From: Candidatus Riflebacteria bacterium HGW-Riflebacteria-1 | GTDB taxonomy: Bacteria > Muiribacteriota > Ozemobacteria > Ozemobacterales > Ozemobacteraceae | Assembly: GCA_002839445.1 (NCBI GenBank) | Contig: PGYB01000003.1 | Location: 186,001-250,000, forward strand | Reading direction: 5' to 3' | Length of the DNA stretch: 64,000 bases | Shown: positions 44,686 through 52,696 of the stretch, one piece after another | How positions within the stretch are numbered: position 1 is the stretch's first letter | Layout: each line of letters starts with the position of its first letter | Notes under the pieces: model-generated | The model's input: only the letters and a program-made list of their open reading frames with translations | Databases searched by the model: none | What the model was told of the DNA's origin: nothing | Position numbers and translations under genes: made by a program

Positions 44686-46347
44686 TCACTGGCTGGCGAG
44701 AGATGCCATCATCTTTTCGGCCAGCTCATCTACTGCATCACGGCGTGTTGAAACTTCTTTAACCATACGCAGAGTTCGCAAAGCGTCATCAGGGCGGCCT
44801 TTTTTTGCATACAGAGATGCCAGAACCACGTAGGCCTCTTTAAGTGTTCTATTCAGCGCAATAGCGCGCTTGCTCTGTTCAAAGGCTTCCTGGTAGCGAT
44901 TCTGGTTGTAGTACAGCAAGGCAAGATCTTTGTAAACTTCGGCATTTTCGGGGTCAAGACTCAGTGACTTGTTAAATTCGACTTCGGCCATCGAATACTG
45001 GCCTGATCTGAAAAAGTCTTTACCCATATCACGATGAGTGCCCGCTTTTTGTGAGCTTTTCTCTTCTATCTCTTTTTTCACCCTGAGCAGAAGGTTGCGC
45101 GACTGCCGCGACACCATGGATGATTCGGGAGCACTGTTAATGATGGTATTAAGTTCCTGCGCCGCTTCTTTGATCAGTCCGCGATCAAGATAAGACTTGC
45201 TCAGCGAATATTTTCTTTCAAGTTCGCGTTCCTGGTCGACCGATATTTCTCGGGGCGCCTGCGTCATATGAACAGAGGCAGCCGAATATGACAACGACAA
45301 GCTGTCGTTATCTGCAGCGTTCTGGGCAGCGATGAAGCCTGGCTGAATTGTTGAATAGCTGTTCTTACTCTGGGTTACACCAACCATGGGCTGAGGCGAG
45401 GCAAAAATAGCTGAGGACTGCGCTACCGCGCTGACAGGAGTAAAGTTGCTGTTAGTAGAAGCGCGAGAGTTGACGCTGTTCAGGCGGGCACCGAGTTCGC
45501 CCGTGCGATTTTTGCGCTCCATGAATTCATGAAGACGCGAACTTCCCTGTTTCCCGTTTACACTGCTGAAATAGTGCTGCTTTGATTCTTCGGTAAGATT
45601 TTTAACCTTGCGTTCGAGATGACGTCTTATCGGGTCGCCTTCGGGCGCACGGGTCAGCGCCTGCCGGTAAATGTTAAGTGCCCTTGAATTGTCGTTACTC
45701 TTTTCGTAGCAGTCAGCGAGTGGAATGTAAGCTTTAAGATATGATGGATTTATTTGCAGACAATTGCGAAAATGCGATATTGCCGCGGCATAGTTTTTTC
45801 TGGCAAATTCTACCAGGCCAAGGTTGAAGTACGATTTAAAAAAGGTCGGGTCGATTTTTATAGCGGCGCTAAAATGTCTCGCAGCTTCTGGCTGGCGACC
45901 AGCCTTATACAGTGCCCAACCTAGTGAGTCCTGATAACTGGCCGAGTTTGGCTGCAGTTCTACCGCGCGCTGACAAAGGGCGACAGCCTTTGCGATTTCG
46001 GTATCAGAAGTGGCAAGCAGATAGCCAAGATTGTTGAGAGCTGATGGATAGTTGGGTTTGAGCTGCAGAGCGCGTTCGTAAGCACGAGCGGCGTTGCGCA
46101 GATCGCCGGTGCGTTCATAAGCAAAACCCAGATTGTGAAATGCCTCGGCAATATCGGGACGCAGTCTTACCGCACGAATCAGATCGGTAATCGCCTCGGT
46201 GTAGTTCTGCTCCTGAATTTTTCCGGTTCCTCTGACATACAGCTTGGTCCCCTCATCCTGGTAATTGGGCAATGCGTCAAATGAAAGGGAAAAAGCAGGA
46301 TAAGCCAGAAAAAGCATCAAAAAACAAGTGTATATGCGCCTTTTCAT
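44686..46347 (-). CDS. Exported TPR protein
   Basis: The 553-residue protein has AGGAGG seven bases before the ATG. A signal peptide (IYTCFLMLFLAYPAFSLS) is followed by an N-terminal TPR block of about seven units (ITDLIRAVRLRPDIAEAFHN, RAARAYERALQLKPNYP), a linker of about 150 residues rich in Ser and Gln, and a C-terminal TPR block. It should act in the periplasm or on the cell surface as a scaffold. It resembles two other exported TPR proteins in the window. It is translationally close to pgeF. No enzyme motif is seen. Confidence 0.87.
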   Translation of the reverse strand: MKRRIYTCFLMLFLAYPAFSLSFDALPNYQDEGTKLYVRGTGKIQEQNYTEAITDLIRAVRLRPDIAEAFHNLGFAYERTGDLRNAARAYERALQLKPNYPSALNNLGYLLATSDTEIAKAVALCQRAVELQPNSASYQDSLGWALYKAGRQPEAARHFSAAIKIDPTFFKSYFNLGLVEFARKNYAAAISHFRNCLQINPSYLKAYIPLADCYEKSNDNSRALNIYRQALTRAPEGDPIRRHLERKVKNLTEESKQHYFSSVNGKQGSSRLHEFMERKNRTGELGARLNSVNSRASTNSNFTPVSAVAQSSAIFASPQPMVGVTQSKNSYSTIQPGFIAAQNAADNDSLSLSYSAASVHMTQAPREISVDQERELERKYSLSKSYLDRGLIKEAAQELNTIINSAPESSMVSRQSRNLLLRVKKEIEEKSSQKAGTHRDMGKDFFRSGQYSMAEVEFNKSLSLDPENAEVYKDLALLYYNQNRYQEAFEQSKRAIALNRTLKEAYVVLASLYAKKGRPDDALRTLRMVKEVSTRRDAVDELAEKMMASLASQ

Positions 46348-46444
46348 GAATTGCCTCCTGATAATTGCAGTTATATTTCCCTACGTCTATCGGCAACATT
46401 GGCAGATCAGCGTAGTGATTTCTGACAAAACGCTATAATCTTGT

Positions 46445-46473
46445 TTGCAAGAAAGTTATTCAGCATGTATGCT
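46445..46473 (+). promoter_or_regulatory. Candidate promoter of pyk
   Basis: TTGCAA (46445-46450) and TATGCT (46468-46473) are 17 bases apart, about 42 bases upstream of the pyk start. Seen by eye. Confidence 0.4.
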
Positions 46474-46515
46474 TGCATTAATTCTGAGCGCGATTTTTTT
46501 TAATGGGGGATCTTA

Positions 46516-47937
46516 ATGACCAGCAAAAGAACCAAGATCGTAGCAACTCTTGGGCCGGCTTCTTCAACACCGGAAGTTATTGAACAACTCATCTATGCCG
46601 GAGCGAATGTGTTCAGACTTAACTTTTCGCATGGCAGCCACGAAGGGCATCTTGAGACAATAAAAGCGATCAGACTGGCGTCAGAGCGCGCTAAAGCCTA
46701 TATTGGCATTCTCGGCGATCTCTGCGGCCCTAAAATACGAGTTGGCAAATTCGCAGATGGCCCGGTCATGCTCAAGCCCGGCGATAAATTTTTCCTCAGC
46801 GAAAATCCTGATGAGCCCGGCACAATACGCGGAATCGGCACCTCATACCCGCATCTCACCAAAGACGTTAATCCCGGAGACATTGTGCTGCTTGACGACG
46901 GCAATATAAGTCTCAGAGCGTTGTCGGTCAGCGGCGACTGCGTCGACTTTGAGGTCATTGAGGGTGGTCTGCTCAAAGACAAAAAAGGCCTCAACATGCC
47001 CGGCATAAAGCTTTCGATCGAAACAATAACCGAGAAAGACCGGGGCGATCTCAAATTCATGATCGATAACGATCTCGACTTTGTAGCCCTGAGCTTTGTC
47101 AGAACGGGCCAGGATGTAAAAGACCTCAAAGAAATGATTGGTGACGCGGACATACGAATAATCGCCAAGATCGAAAAACCCGAAGCTCTCAATGAGCTTG
47201 AAAATATTCTCGATGAGTGTGAAGGAATAATGATTGCGCGCGGCGACCTCGGTGTCGAAGTTCCCATTCAACAGGTTCCGGCAATTCAGCGCCATCTTCT
47301 GCAACGCTGCAGTCGGCGCGGCAAATCGGTTATCACTGCCACCCAGATGCTGGAGTCGATGATTGACAATCAACGCCCCACCCGCGCCGAAACCACCGAT
47401 GTTTTTAACGCCATTGTTGAAGGTTCTGACGCGGTAATGTTGTCGGGCGAAACCGCTGTAGGCCAGCACCCTGTCGAGGTGGTCAAAATGATGTCTGCCA
47501 TCGCCGGCGAAGCAGAGAAGGTAAACTGTCAGACACATGATCGCCTTAACAACATTCTGCCGGAAGTAATCAGGAACATAGAAGAAATCGTCGCGCATTC
47601 AGCCTGCGAGTCAGCATTATATGCTACTGCCAGAGCAATAGTTCCCTTCACGCACAGTGGCAATACCGCGCTGCACATTTCAAAATATCATCCGCCCACC
47701 CCGATCTATGCCCTGACGCCACGGCTTGAGACCTGCCGCAGACTGGCTCTGAGCTGGGGAGTCATTCCGGTGCTGGTCAAAGATATGCGCAATACTGACG
47801 AAATGATCGGCATGGCCGAAAAGACGCTCAAAGAGCTCAACATTGTAAAAAGTGGCGAGATTCTGGTGCTGGTGGCCGGGGTTCCTCTCGGAGTAAAAGG
47901 CAATACCAATCTGATGAAGCTTCATCTCGTCAAATAA
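46516..47937 (+). CDS. pyk: Pyruvate kinase
   Basis: The 473-residue enzyme makes pyruvate and ATP from phosphoenolpyruvate and ADP in glycolysis. It starts MTSKRTKIVATLGPASSTPE; the core shows NFSHGSHEGH, GDLCGPKIRVG, the catalytic Lys in IIAKIEKPEAL, the metal and substrate site IMIARGDLGVEVP, and ATQMLESMI. The C-terminal domain is present, without an added PEP-utiliser domain. The ATG follows GGGG by six bases. It stands as a single-gene unit with its own candidate promoter and a strong terminator. PEP also feeds the Enzyme I in this window. Confidence 0.97.
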   Translation: MTSKRTKIVATLGPASSTPEVIEQLIYAGANVFRLNFSHGSHEGHLETIKAIRLASERAKAYIGILGDLCGPKIRVGKFADGPVMLKPGDKFFLSENPDEPGTIRGIGTSYPHLTKDVNPGDIVLLDDGNISLRALSVSGDCVDFEVIEGGLLKDKKGLNMPGIKLSIETITEKDRGDLKFMIDNDLDFVALSFVRTGQDVKDLKEMIGDADIRIIAKIEKPEALNELENILDECEGIMIARGDLGVEVPIQQVPAIQRHLLQRCSRRGKSVITATQMLESMIDNQRPTRAETTDVFNAIVEGSDAVMLSGETAVGQHPVEVVKMMSAIAGEAEKVNCQTHDRLNNILPEVIRNIEEIVAHSACESALYATARAIVPFTHSGNTALHISKYHPPTPIYALTPRLETCRRLALSWGVIPVLVKDMRNTDEMIGMAEKTLKELNIVKSGEILVLVAGVPLGVKGNTNLMKLHLVK

Positions 47938-47953
47938 AACAATCATATAAAAA

Positions 47954-47983
47954 AAATCCCCGGTAGATATACTCCGGGGATTT
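47954..47983 (+). terminator. Terminator of pyk
   Basis: AAATCCCCGG (47954-47963) pairs with CCGGGGATTT (47974-47983) around a ten-base loop, with A-rich sequence before and T-rich after. It can work in both directions between pyk and the convergent small gene. Confidence 0.85.
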
Positions 47984-48042
47984 CTTCTGTTTAGAGACTG
48001 TCAGTTAACAGTGAACTTTTGTGTTATAAGTAAAACCAGGCT

Positions 48043-48357
48043 TTATGCGGCGTCTTTGTCTTCGACAAAATAATAACCGCAGGTTGCTTTGGTGTGCGGA
48101 AAAATATCTTCTTCGTTAAACGGGTAGGTTTTGCAGACATCGGGCTTGTTTTCGTGAATCTTGCACAACAGTCGGCCCGACTCTTCAAAAAGAAATGGAC
48201 ACGGAAACGATGACTTACAGCAGGCGCCGCAGCTGAGGCAATCGCCCCTTCTTCTTCTAAGACCATTTTCTACTACTTCTTTTTTAAGAAGCATCAGATA
48301 ACGACGCTTAACCTGCATCTTAAAGGACGTTACAACCTTCTTGTATACCTTGACCAT
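48043..48357 (-). CDS. YkgJ-like zinc/iron-chelating Cys-cluster protein
   Basis: The 104-residue protein starts at ATG 48357, with GGGGTG six bases upstream; an in-frame GTG two codons earlier is possible. It contains CLSCGACCKSSFPCPFLFEE, then LLCKIHENKPDVCKTYPF, then CGYYF, the Cys pattern of the CxxCxxCC (YkgJ/DUF3109-like) family. These small proteins are thought to bind zinc or an iron-sulfur cluster, with no firm function. The N-terminal 40 residues are basic and helical. It stands alone. No gene partner is suggested by context. Confidence 0.88.
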   Translation of the reverse strand: MVKVYKKVVTSFKMQVKRRYLMLLKKEVVENGLRRRRGDCLSCGACCKSSFPCPFLFEESGRLLCKIHENKPDVCKTYPFNEEDIFPHTKATCGYYFVEDKDAA

Positions 48358-48755
48358 GTACACCCCGAAAAAATACCGAGTAGCAAATTATAACCATTGT
48401 TTCAGCAAATCGTCAACTGCCACGCGAACTCCAGCCAATTGCGAGGCGCCAGAGGCAACGAAGCAATTGCTTCGCTCTCAACACCGATTACGAGCATTTT
48501 GTAAATGTCATTTGCAAGATTGACGTTAGCCCGACGAAGCGCTATGATCCCCACAATGACACAACTAGAAAGGATTTTAATTGCGAGCGAAGCGAAGCGG
48601 TTTGCCAAAGGCAGCCCTGAGCTAATCTCACAGGCAACAGGGTTAAAGCAAACCGCCCGATGACATTTTTTGTCCGAGAATTGCTGAAAAGCACCAACCG
48701 CTCTTGACTTTTCCGCAAAAAAATCGTTTAAATGTTGGCTGCGGAACGGAATAAT
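48358..48755. other. Gene-free stretch, with one candidate promoter
   Basis: A 207-base frame on the minus strand (48402-48608) is rejected as coding. The stretch contains a small palindrome GAAGCAATTGCTTC near 48469, direct GAAGC repeats near 48586-48600 and, at its right end, a candidate promoter. No RNA gene was recognised. Confidence 0.4.
48704..48732 (+). promoter_or_regulatory. Candidate promoter of the GNAT-like gene
   Basis: TTGACT (48704-48709) and TTTAAA (48727-48732) are 17 bases apart. The box overlaps the first possible ATG (48732), which supports the ATG at 48756 as the real start. Confidence 0.4.
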
Positions 48756-49598
48756 ATGCAGGAAATATTTAACAATCTAAAATTCAGAGCATTTTCATAC
48801 GAAGATGACGCAGAAGGCGTTGCCGACATGCATTGTTGCGCTGAAGTGCTTGAGGGCTCATGGTTTGACCGATCAGAGACCGCTCGAATGCACAGCAAAG
48901 TTGTCGTGCGAAGCCCCGGTTCATCATGGGTTCTTGCCTATGGCACAGTTATATTTGCGCATGTCGACCTGGTTAAGGCAGCAGATAACAATGGCATAGT
49001 CATTGCCTGGCGAATTCACGAGAACTATCGCTTTCCTCAGATCGTGCGTCTTATGCTCGAAGGACTCAGTGAACAGGCGCGCAAGCGCGAATGCAGCGGG
49101 CTGCTGATTTTTGCCGATAATGACAAAGTTGCCGAAGAATTGTCTATGATCGGCATGCAGCCTGATCGCGAGTACAGCTATGCTGACACATCGGCAGTAG
49201 AAAGTGGCAGAATCCTCAGACATGAGCGTGTTGTGCTGCATACCGACGACATCATTGGCATGAACCTGCAGCCATTCCTTGGCTCACCACTGCCGCCATC
49301 CTATATTGTGCAGAGGGCCTTTATGGGCTCGGACTATGGAGTATTCAGGCATACCAAGCCAGATACCTTTGAGATATATCATCAGGACAACACCTATCTG
49401 GCCTGCCATGACGGTCGCGAATGGCACGTCTTCCGCTGTGGCAATTTTAAAGGAGAAAAGGAAATAATATCGTCGGTTCTAAAAACTGTTGCTTCATTGA
49501 AACCGGGGCGCATAATGCTAAGCGACCGGGCTCTTGAAGTGGCTGAACTCATACCATTAAACGATGGAGTTTATCATGACTACTACTGTGCGCTTTAA
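48756..49598 (+). CDS. GNAT-like acetyltransferase-fold protein
   Basis: The 280-residue protein starts at ATG 48756 (MQEIFNNLKFRAFSYE). The first 160 residues look like a GNAT fold: FRAFSYEDDAEGVADMHCC, a strand-rich centre (VLAYGTVIFAHVDLVKA), a helix near IVRLMLEGLSEQARKREC and a beta strand LLIFADNDKVAEEL. The CoA-binding loop is poorly conserved, so catalysis is uncertain. The C-terminal 110 residues (YGVFRHTKPDTFEIYHQDN) form another beta-rich unit. It overlaps the exported zinc-ribbon protein by 23 bases and is the first gene of a three-gene plus-strand unit ending with a sigma-54 activator. Confidence 0.6.
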   Translation: MQEIFNNLKFRAFSYEDDAEGVADMHCCAEVLEGSWFDRSETARMHSKVVVRSPGSSWVLAYGTVIFAHVDLVKAADNNGIVIAWRIHENYRFPQIVRLMLEGLSEQARKRECSGLLIFADNDKVAEELSMIGMQPDREYSYADTSAVESGRILRHERVVLHTDDIIGMNLQPFLGSPLPPSYIVQRAFMGSDYGVFRHTKPDTFEIYHQDNTYLACHDGREWHVFRCGNFKGEKEIISSVLKTVASLKPGRIMLSDRALEVAELIPLNDGVYHDYYCAL

Positions 49599-50358
49599 AC
49601 TTTCCGGATTAAAGATCCTGCTCCTGATTCTTCTGGTTGTCGCTTTCGCTCCCCAGGCTTTTGCGCAACGCAATGTCTGCAATGAATGTCACGCAATCAA
49701 TCAGCCAGACACGATCAGGTGCAAAGACTGTCTGACTCCTCTCAACAAATGCCTGGACTGCAGAACCGAGAACCCTGCTGATCGCGACTTTTGCAGCAAA
49801 TGCAACGCCCCTCTTGCCGAAATGCGCGTCTTGGGTTCAATTGACGCCAAAACTCGAGAAGACCTAAAACTTGGCCAGTCAGAGCGTGCAATCATTGACA
49901 AAGAATTAATGAAAATAGCCTACCTGCTCGAAAAGAAGCCGGAACAGGCTGAAAAACTTATTTACCAGCGCTCACGCCTGCTCACCAGAATGGAATTTCA
50001 CGCGCGCGAAGCACAGTCATGGCGCGAATTCCTGGAGAAGTTCCCCGATAGCAAAAAGAAATCTTCAGCAAAAATCTATCTTTCAGAAGCGCTGCGCAAA
50101 TGGGCGTATCTTTTCTACCAGCAGAAAGAACTCGATAGCGCTCTGACCATGTTAAAAGAAGCTACCGAAGCCAATCCTATGAGCCCAGAAGCCTGGAGCT
50201 GGCTGGGCCGAGTTCAGCTTGAAACTGGCAGCAGAAAAGAAGCCGGAGAATCTTACCTGAAGGCTCTCGAAGCAAAACCTGGCGACAGGGCTGCCATGCA
50301 TTTTCTTCGCCAGTTAAGAGTAGACATTCCAGATCATCTGCGCAAACCTGCCAAGTAA
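49576..50358 (+). CDS. Exported double zinc-ribbon and TPR protein
   Basis: The 260-residue protein starts at ATG 49576, six bases after GGAG, inside the end of the GNAT-like gene. A signal peptide (LKILLLILLVVAFAPQAFAQ) is followed by a double zinc ribbon of DZANK type: CNECHAINQPD, CKDCLTPLNK, CLDCRTENPAD and FCSKCNAPL. A helical region and TPR units (about 150-245, SALTMLKEATEANPMSP) follow. A zinc ribbon outside the cytoplasm is unusual. It lies 10 bases upstream of the sigma-54 activator gene and may report on or carry its signal; this is a guess. Confidence 0.85.
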   Translation: MTTTVRFKLSGLKILLLILLVVAFAPQAFAQRNVCNECHAINQPDTIRCKDCLTPLNKCLDCRTENPADRDFCSKCNAPLAEMRVLGSIDAKTREDLKLGQSERAIIDKELMKIAYLLEKKPEQAEKLIYQRSRLLTRMEFHAREAQSWREFLEKFPDSKKKSSAKIYLSEALRKWAYLFYQQKELDSALTMLKEATEANPMSPEAWSWLGRVQLETGSRKEAGESYLKALEAKPGDRAAMHFLRQLRVDIPDHLRKPAK

Positions 50359-50368
50359 AAGGCTAGAA

Positions 50369-51817
50369 ATGGATAAAAATGAGCAGTTGCGTGGACTGGC
50401 CGGAGAATTTCTTGCAAATTTTTCTCCAGATGGTCTCAAGCAGTTAGACAGCCTCTTTGAGCATCTCAAATCTGACACGGCCAGCAAGCTCGAAGTCAAC
50501 TTCGGACTTGCTATGCCGCCAGAAATGCGACAACGCATATTATACAGTATCGGTGTCGAAGATGCTGCAGCGCCACCAGTCAGCGATCGCTATGTTCCCT
50601 ACCTGCTGATCCTGAAAAAACTGCTCGGTAAAATCGGCGACAATCTTCAGGGAATCTCGCAAGAAGAAATCGCCGGGCTGATCTGGCACGAAGGCCGCAA
50701 AATGCGGTTGTTCGAATACGAAATACAACAGTTGATCGATATTTTTCCGTCATGGCTGTCGGGAATATCACGCAAATACGTTGTTGAAATATCGCCCGCC
50801 AGTATCTGCAAGGTTGAGAATGGCGGCGAGGCGATTGATGACGGCAGCGAAATCGCTTTTAACGGTATCATCGGGCGCTCGGAAACGATGCGCTCGATGT
50901 TTTCCTGCCTCAAAAAAATCAGCGCCAGTAACCTTTCCATACTTATTCAGGGCGAAAGCGGCACTGGCAAAGAACTGGTAGCCCATGCCATACACTCTTT
51001 GTCAGAGCGTTCTGGCCACAGCTTTATTCCGGTAAACTGCGGCGCGCTTCCTGACACCATTATCGAAAGCGAACTTTTTGGCTATGAAAAAGGCGCCTTC
51101 ACAGGCGCAGAAGTGCAGAAAAAGGGCTATTTTGAAATCGCCGATGGCGGAACCATATTTCTTGATGAGATAACCGAAACCTCTCTGCCGACGCAGGTTA
51201 AGCTGTTGCGGGTGTTACAGGAAAAGCAGTTTTACCGGGTGGGTGGCACCAGGCCGGTTTCGGCAAATTGTCGCATTATAGCGGCCACCAACCGTGACGT
51301 TCTTGAAATGGCCAAAGACGGCTCTTTCCGTCACGATCTTTATTATCGCGTGAATGAGATGACAATTGCTCTGCCGCCACTGCGCGAACGCAAAGACGAT
51401 CTGCCTCTGCTGATTAAACACTTTCTAAAAAAATTTGCCGAACAAAATAACTGTCAGATTCCAGAGTTAACCGCAGAATCATGGCGGCTGCTCAAAAGCT
51501 ACAGCTGGCCGGGTAATATACGGGAGCTGGAGAATGCAATGAAACGCGCGGTTGTGCTGGCTGACGAGCAGATTTTACCAGAGCATTTCCCGCCGGTTAT
51601 CGTTGAGCAGGCGACCAGAGGGGGCGCGGCGGCGACCTCAGAAAACCTGCCGGAAGGCGCGACACTTGAAATGCTTCTTGAGGCGGCTGAGCGCGATATT
51701 CTTATCTATCAGCTCAAAAAATATGGCAATAACGTCTCAAAAACAGCCGATGCACTGGCAATTTCGCGGCGCACACTGCAGCGCAAATTAAAGCAGCTCG
51801 GTATTGACAAATCCTGA
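50369..51817 (+). CDS. Orphan sigma-54-dependent activator with unknown N-terminal sensor
   Basis: The 482-residue regulator has an AAA+ domain (Walker A GESGTGKE, sigma-54 loop GAFTGA, Walker B GTIFLDEI) and a Fis-type helix-turn-helix at the C-terminus (NNVSKTADALAISRRTLQRK). The first 165 residues are neither a receiver nor a GAF or PAS domain that I recognise. They are helical (LAGEFLANFSPDGLKQLDSL, IAGLIWHEGRKMRLFEYEIQ) and should sense a ligand or partner protein. No kinase is paired with it. It follows the exported zinc-ribbon gene by ten bases. ATG start. Confidence 0.93.
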   Translation: MDKNEQLRGLAGEFLANFSPDGLKQLDSLFEHLKSDTASKLEVNFGLAMPPEMRQRILYSIGVEDAAAPPVSDRYVPYLLILKKLLGKIGDNLQGISQEEIAGLIWHEGRKMRLFEYEIQQLIDIFPSWLSGISRKYVVEISPASICKVENGGEAIDDGSEIAFNGIIGRSETMRSMFSCLKKISASNLSILIQGESGTGKELVAHAIHSLSERSGHSFIPVNCGALPDTIIESELFGYEKGAFTGAEVQKKGYFEIADGGTIFLDEITETSLPTQVKLLRVLQEKQFYRVGGTRPVSANCRIIAATNRDVLEMAKDGSFRHDLYYRVNEMTIALPPLRERKDDLPLLIKHFLKKFAEQNNCQIPELTAESWRLLKSYSWPGNIRELENAMKRAVVLADEQILPEHFPPVIVEQATRGGAAATSENLPEGATLEMLLEAAERDILIYQLKKYGNNVSKTADALAISRRTLQRKLKQLGIDKS

Positions 51818-51823
51818 GGGCCG

Positions 51824-52639
51824 TTAAAACTTAGCCTCAACCAGCGTGGCACAGCCATACATCAGGTTGGCTATTTCTTTCATGTTGCGACCGGTGAATT
51901 CAAAACTGGTATCATCAATGCGCTTCAGACCAGGTATCCATTCGATGCGCGAAGAGAGACAAACATCAGCAACATTGACCTTGAGCTGAATCGCGCCCGA
52001 AATCTGGGCAGGTTCAATGCTGCTCATAATTTTGATGGCACGCTTCGTTTCGTCACGCAGCAGTTCGCAAACCCGGTCTGGGTGCATGCATAAGGCGCCC
52101 TCTGTGCCGATTGAATACTTGGTGATAACGCCAGGAGTAGAGGGAAGACTGGTGCCCGCCTGCTGCAAAGCCTTCGAATCGCCACTGATGAGAATGACCG
52201 GAACTTTCTTTTCGCCGGCCAGCAGAGCCAGCACATCGAACTCACCAACCGGCTGGCCAAAAATTTCGAATGACATCTTGCCAGTATAGGTATGCGGCAG
52301 GACCCCGCCGTAAGTGCCTGTTCTTGCGTGAATTCCAAGCATCACCAGCCCTGAAAATGTTTCATCGAGAAGATCATAGCCCGATGAAGGCCTGAATCCG
52401 CCTTTTATGATCATTACTTCGCGCGGCAAAGCATCTGGCATGAGGTTAAGGCCGTTACCGTGAAAATCGTTTACATATATTTCTTCAGCTCCGGCGCTGA
52501 TAGCAGCTTCGCAGACCGCTTTTATCTCGCGAGTATATTGCATCCGGGCGTTCTCATACAGCCACGAAGCGCCGCCAGTCTGCTCGGGACTGACAACTCC
52601 GCTGACACCTTCCATATCTGCTATGACATAAATTTTCAT
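51824..52639 (-). CDS. D-aminopeptidase, M55 (DppA-like) family
   Basis: The 271-residue zinc peptidase cuts N-terminal D-amino acids from peptides such as peptidoglycan fragments. Metal ligands are in MKIYVIADMEGVSGV (DMEG), VNDFHGNGLN and LGIHARTGTYGGVLPHTY, with the nucleophile region ISGDSKALQQ. Length is normal for the family, whose Bacillus member is a decamer. The ATG lacks a strong ribosome-binding site. It is convergent with the sigma-54 activator (six bases apart), and its start lies 57 bases from the divergent uvrB start. D-Ala peptides released from cell wall turnover are a likely substrate. Confidence 0.94.
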   Translation of the reverse strand: MKIYVIADMEGVSGVVSPEQTGGASWLYENARMQYTREIKAVCEAAISAGAEEIYVNDFHGNGLNLMPDALPREVMIIKGGFRPSSGYDLLDETFSGLVMLGIHARTGTYGGVLPHTYTGKMSFEIFGQPVGEFDVLALLAGEKKVPVILISGDSKALQQAGTSLPSTPGVITKYSIGTEGALCMHPDRVCELLRDETKRAIKIMSSIEPAQISGAIQLKVNVADVCLSSRIEWIPGLKRIDDTSFEFTGRNMKEIANLMYGCATLVEAKF

Positions 52640-52659
52640 GATAACCTGCCTGTAAAAAA

Positions 52660-52689
52660 TTCACGTTTACCTTAATTGTGCTTTATTAT
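52660..52689 (+). promoter_or_regulatory. Candidate uvrB promoter giving a leaderless message
   Basis: TTCACG (52660-52665) and TATTAT (52684-52689) are 18 bases apart. The ATG at 52697 is seven bases after the -10 box, and there is no Shine-Dalgarno site, so the transcript may start at the ATG. Confidence 0.35.
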
Positions 52690-52696
52690 AACATGC

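Noticed and set aside
48402..48608. 68-residue minus-strand frame in the gap before the GNAT-like gene
   Set aside because: No Shine-Dalgarno site, no domain, and it contains small palindromes and repeats typical of non-coding sequence.
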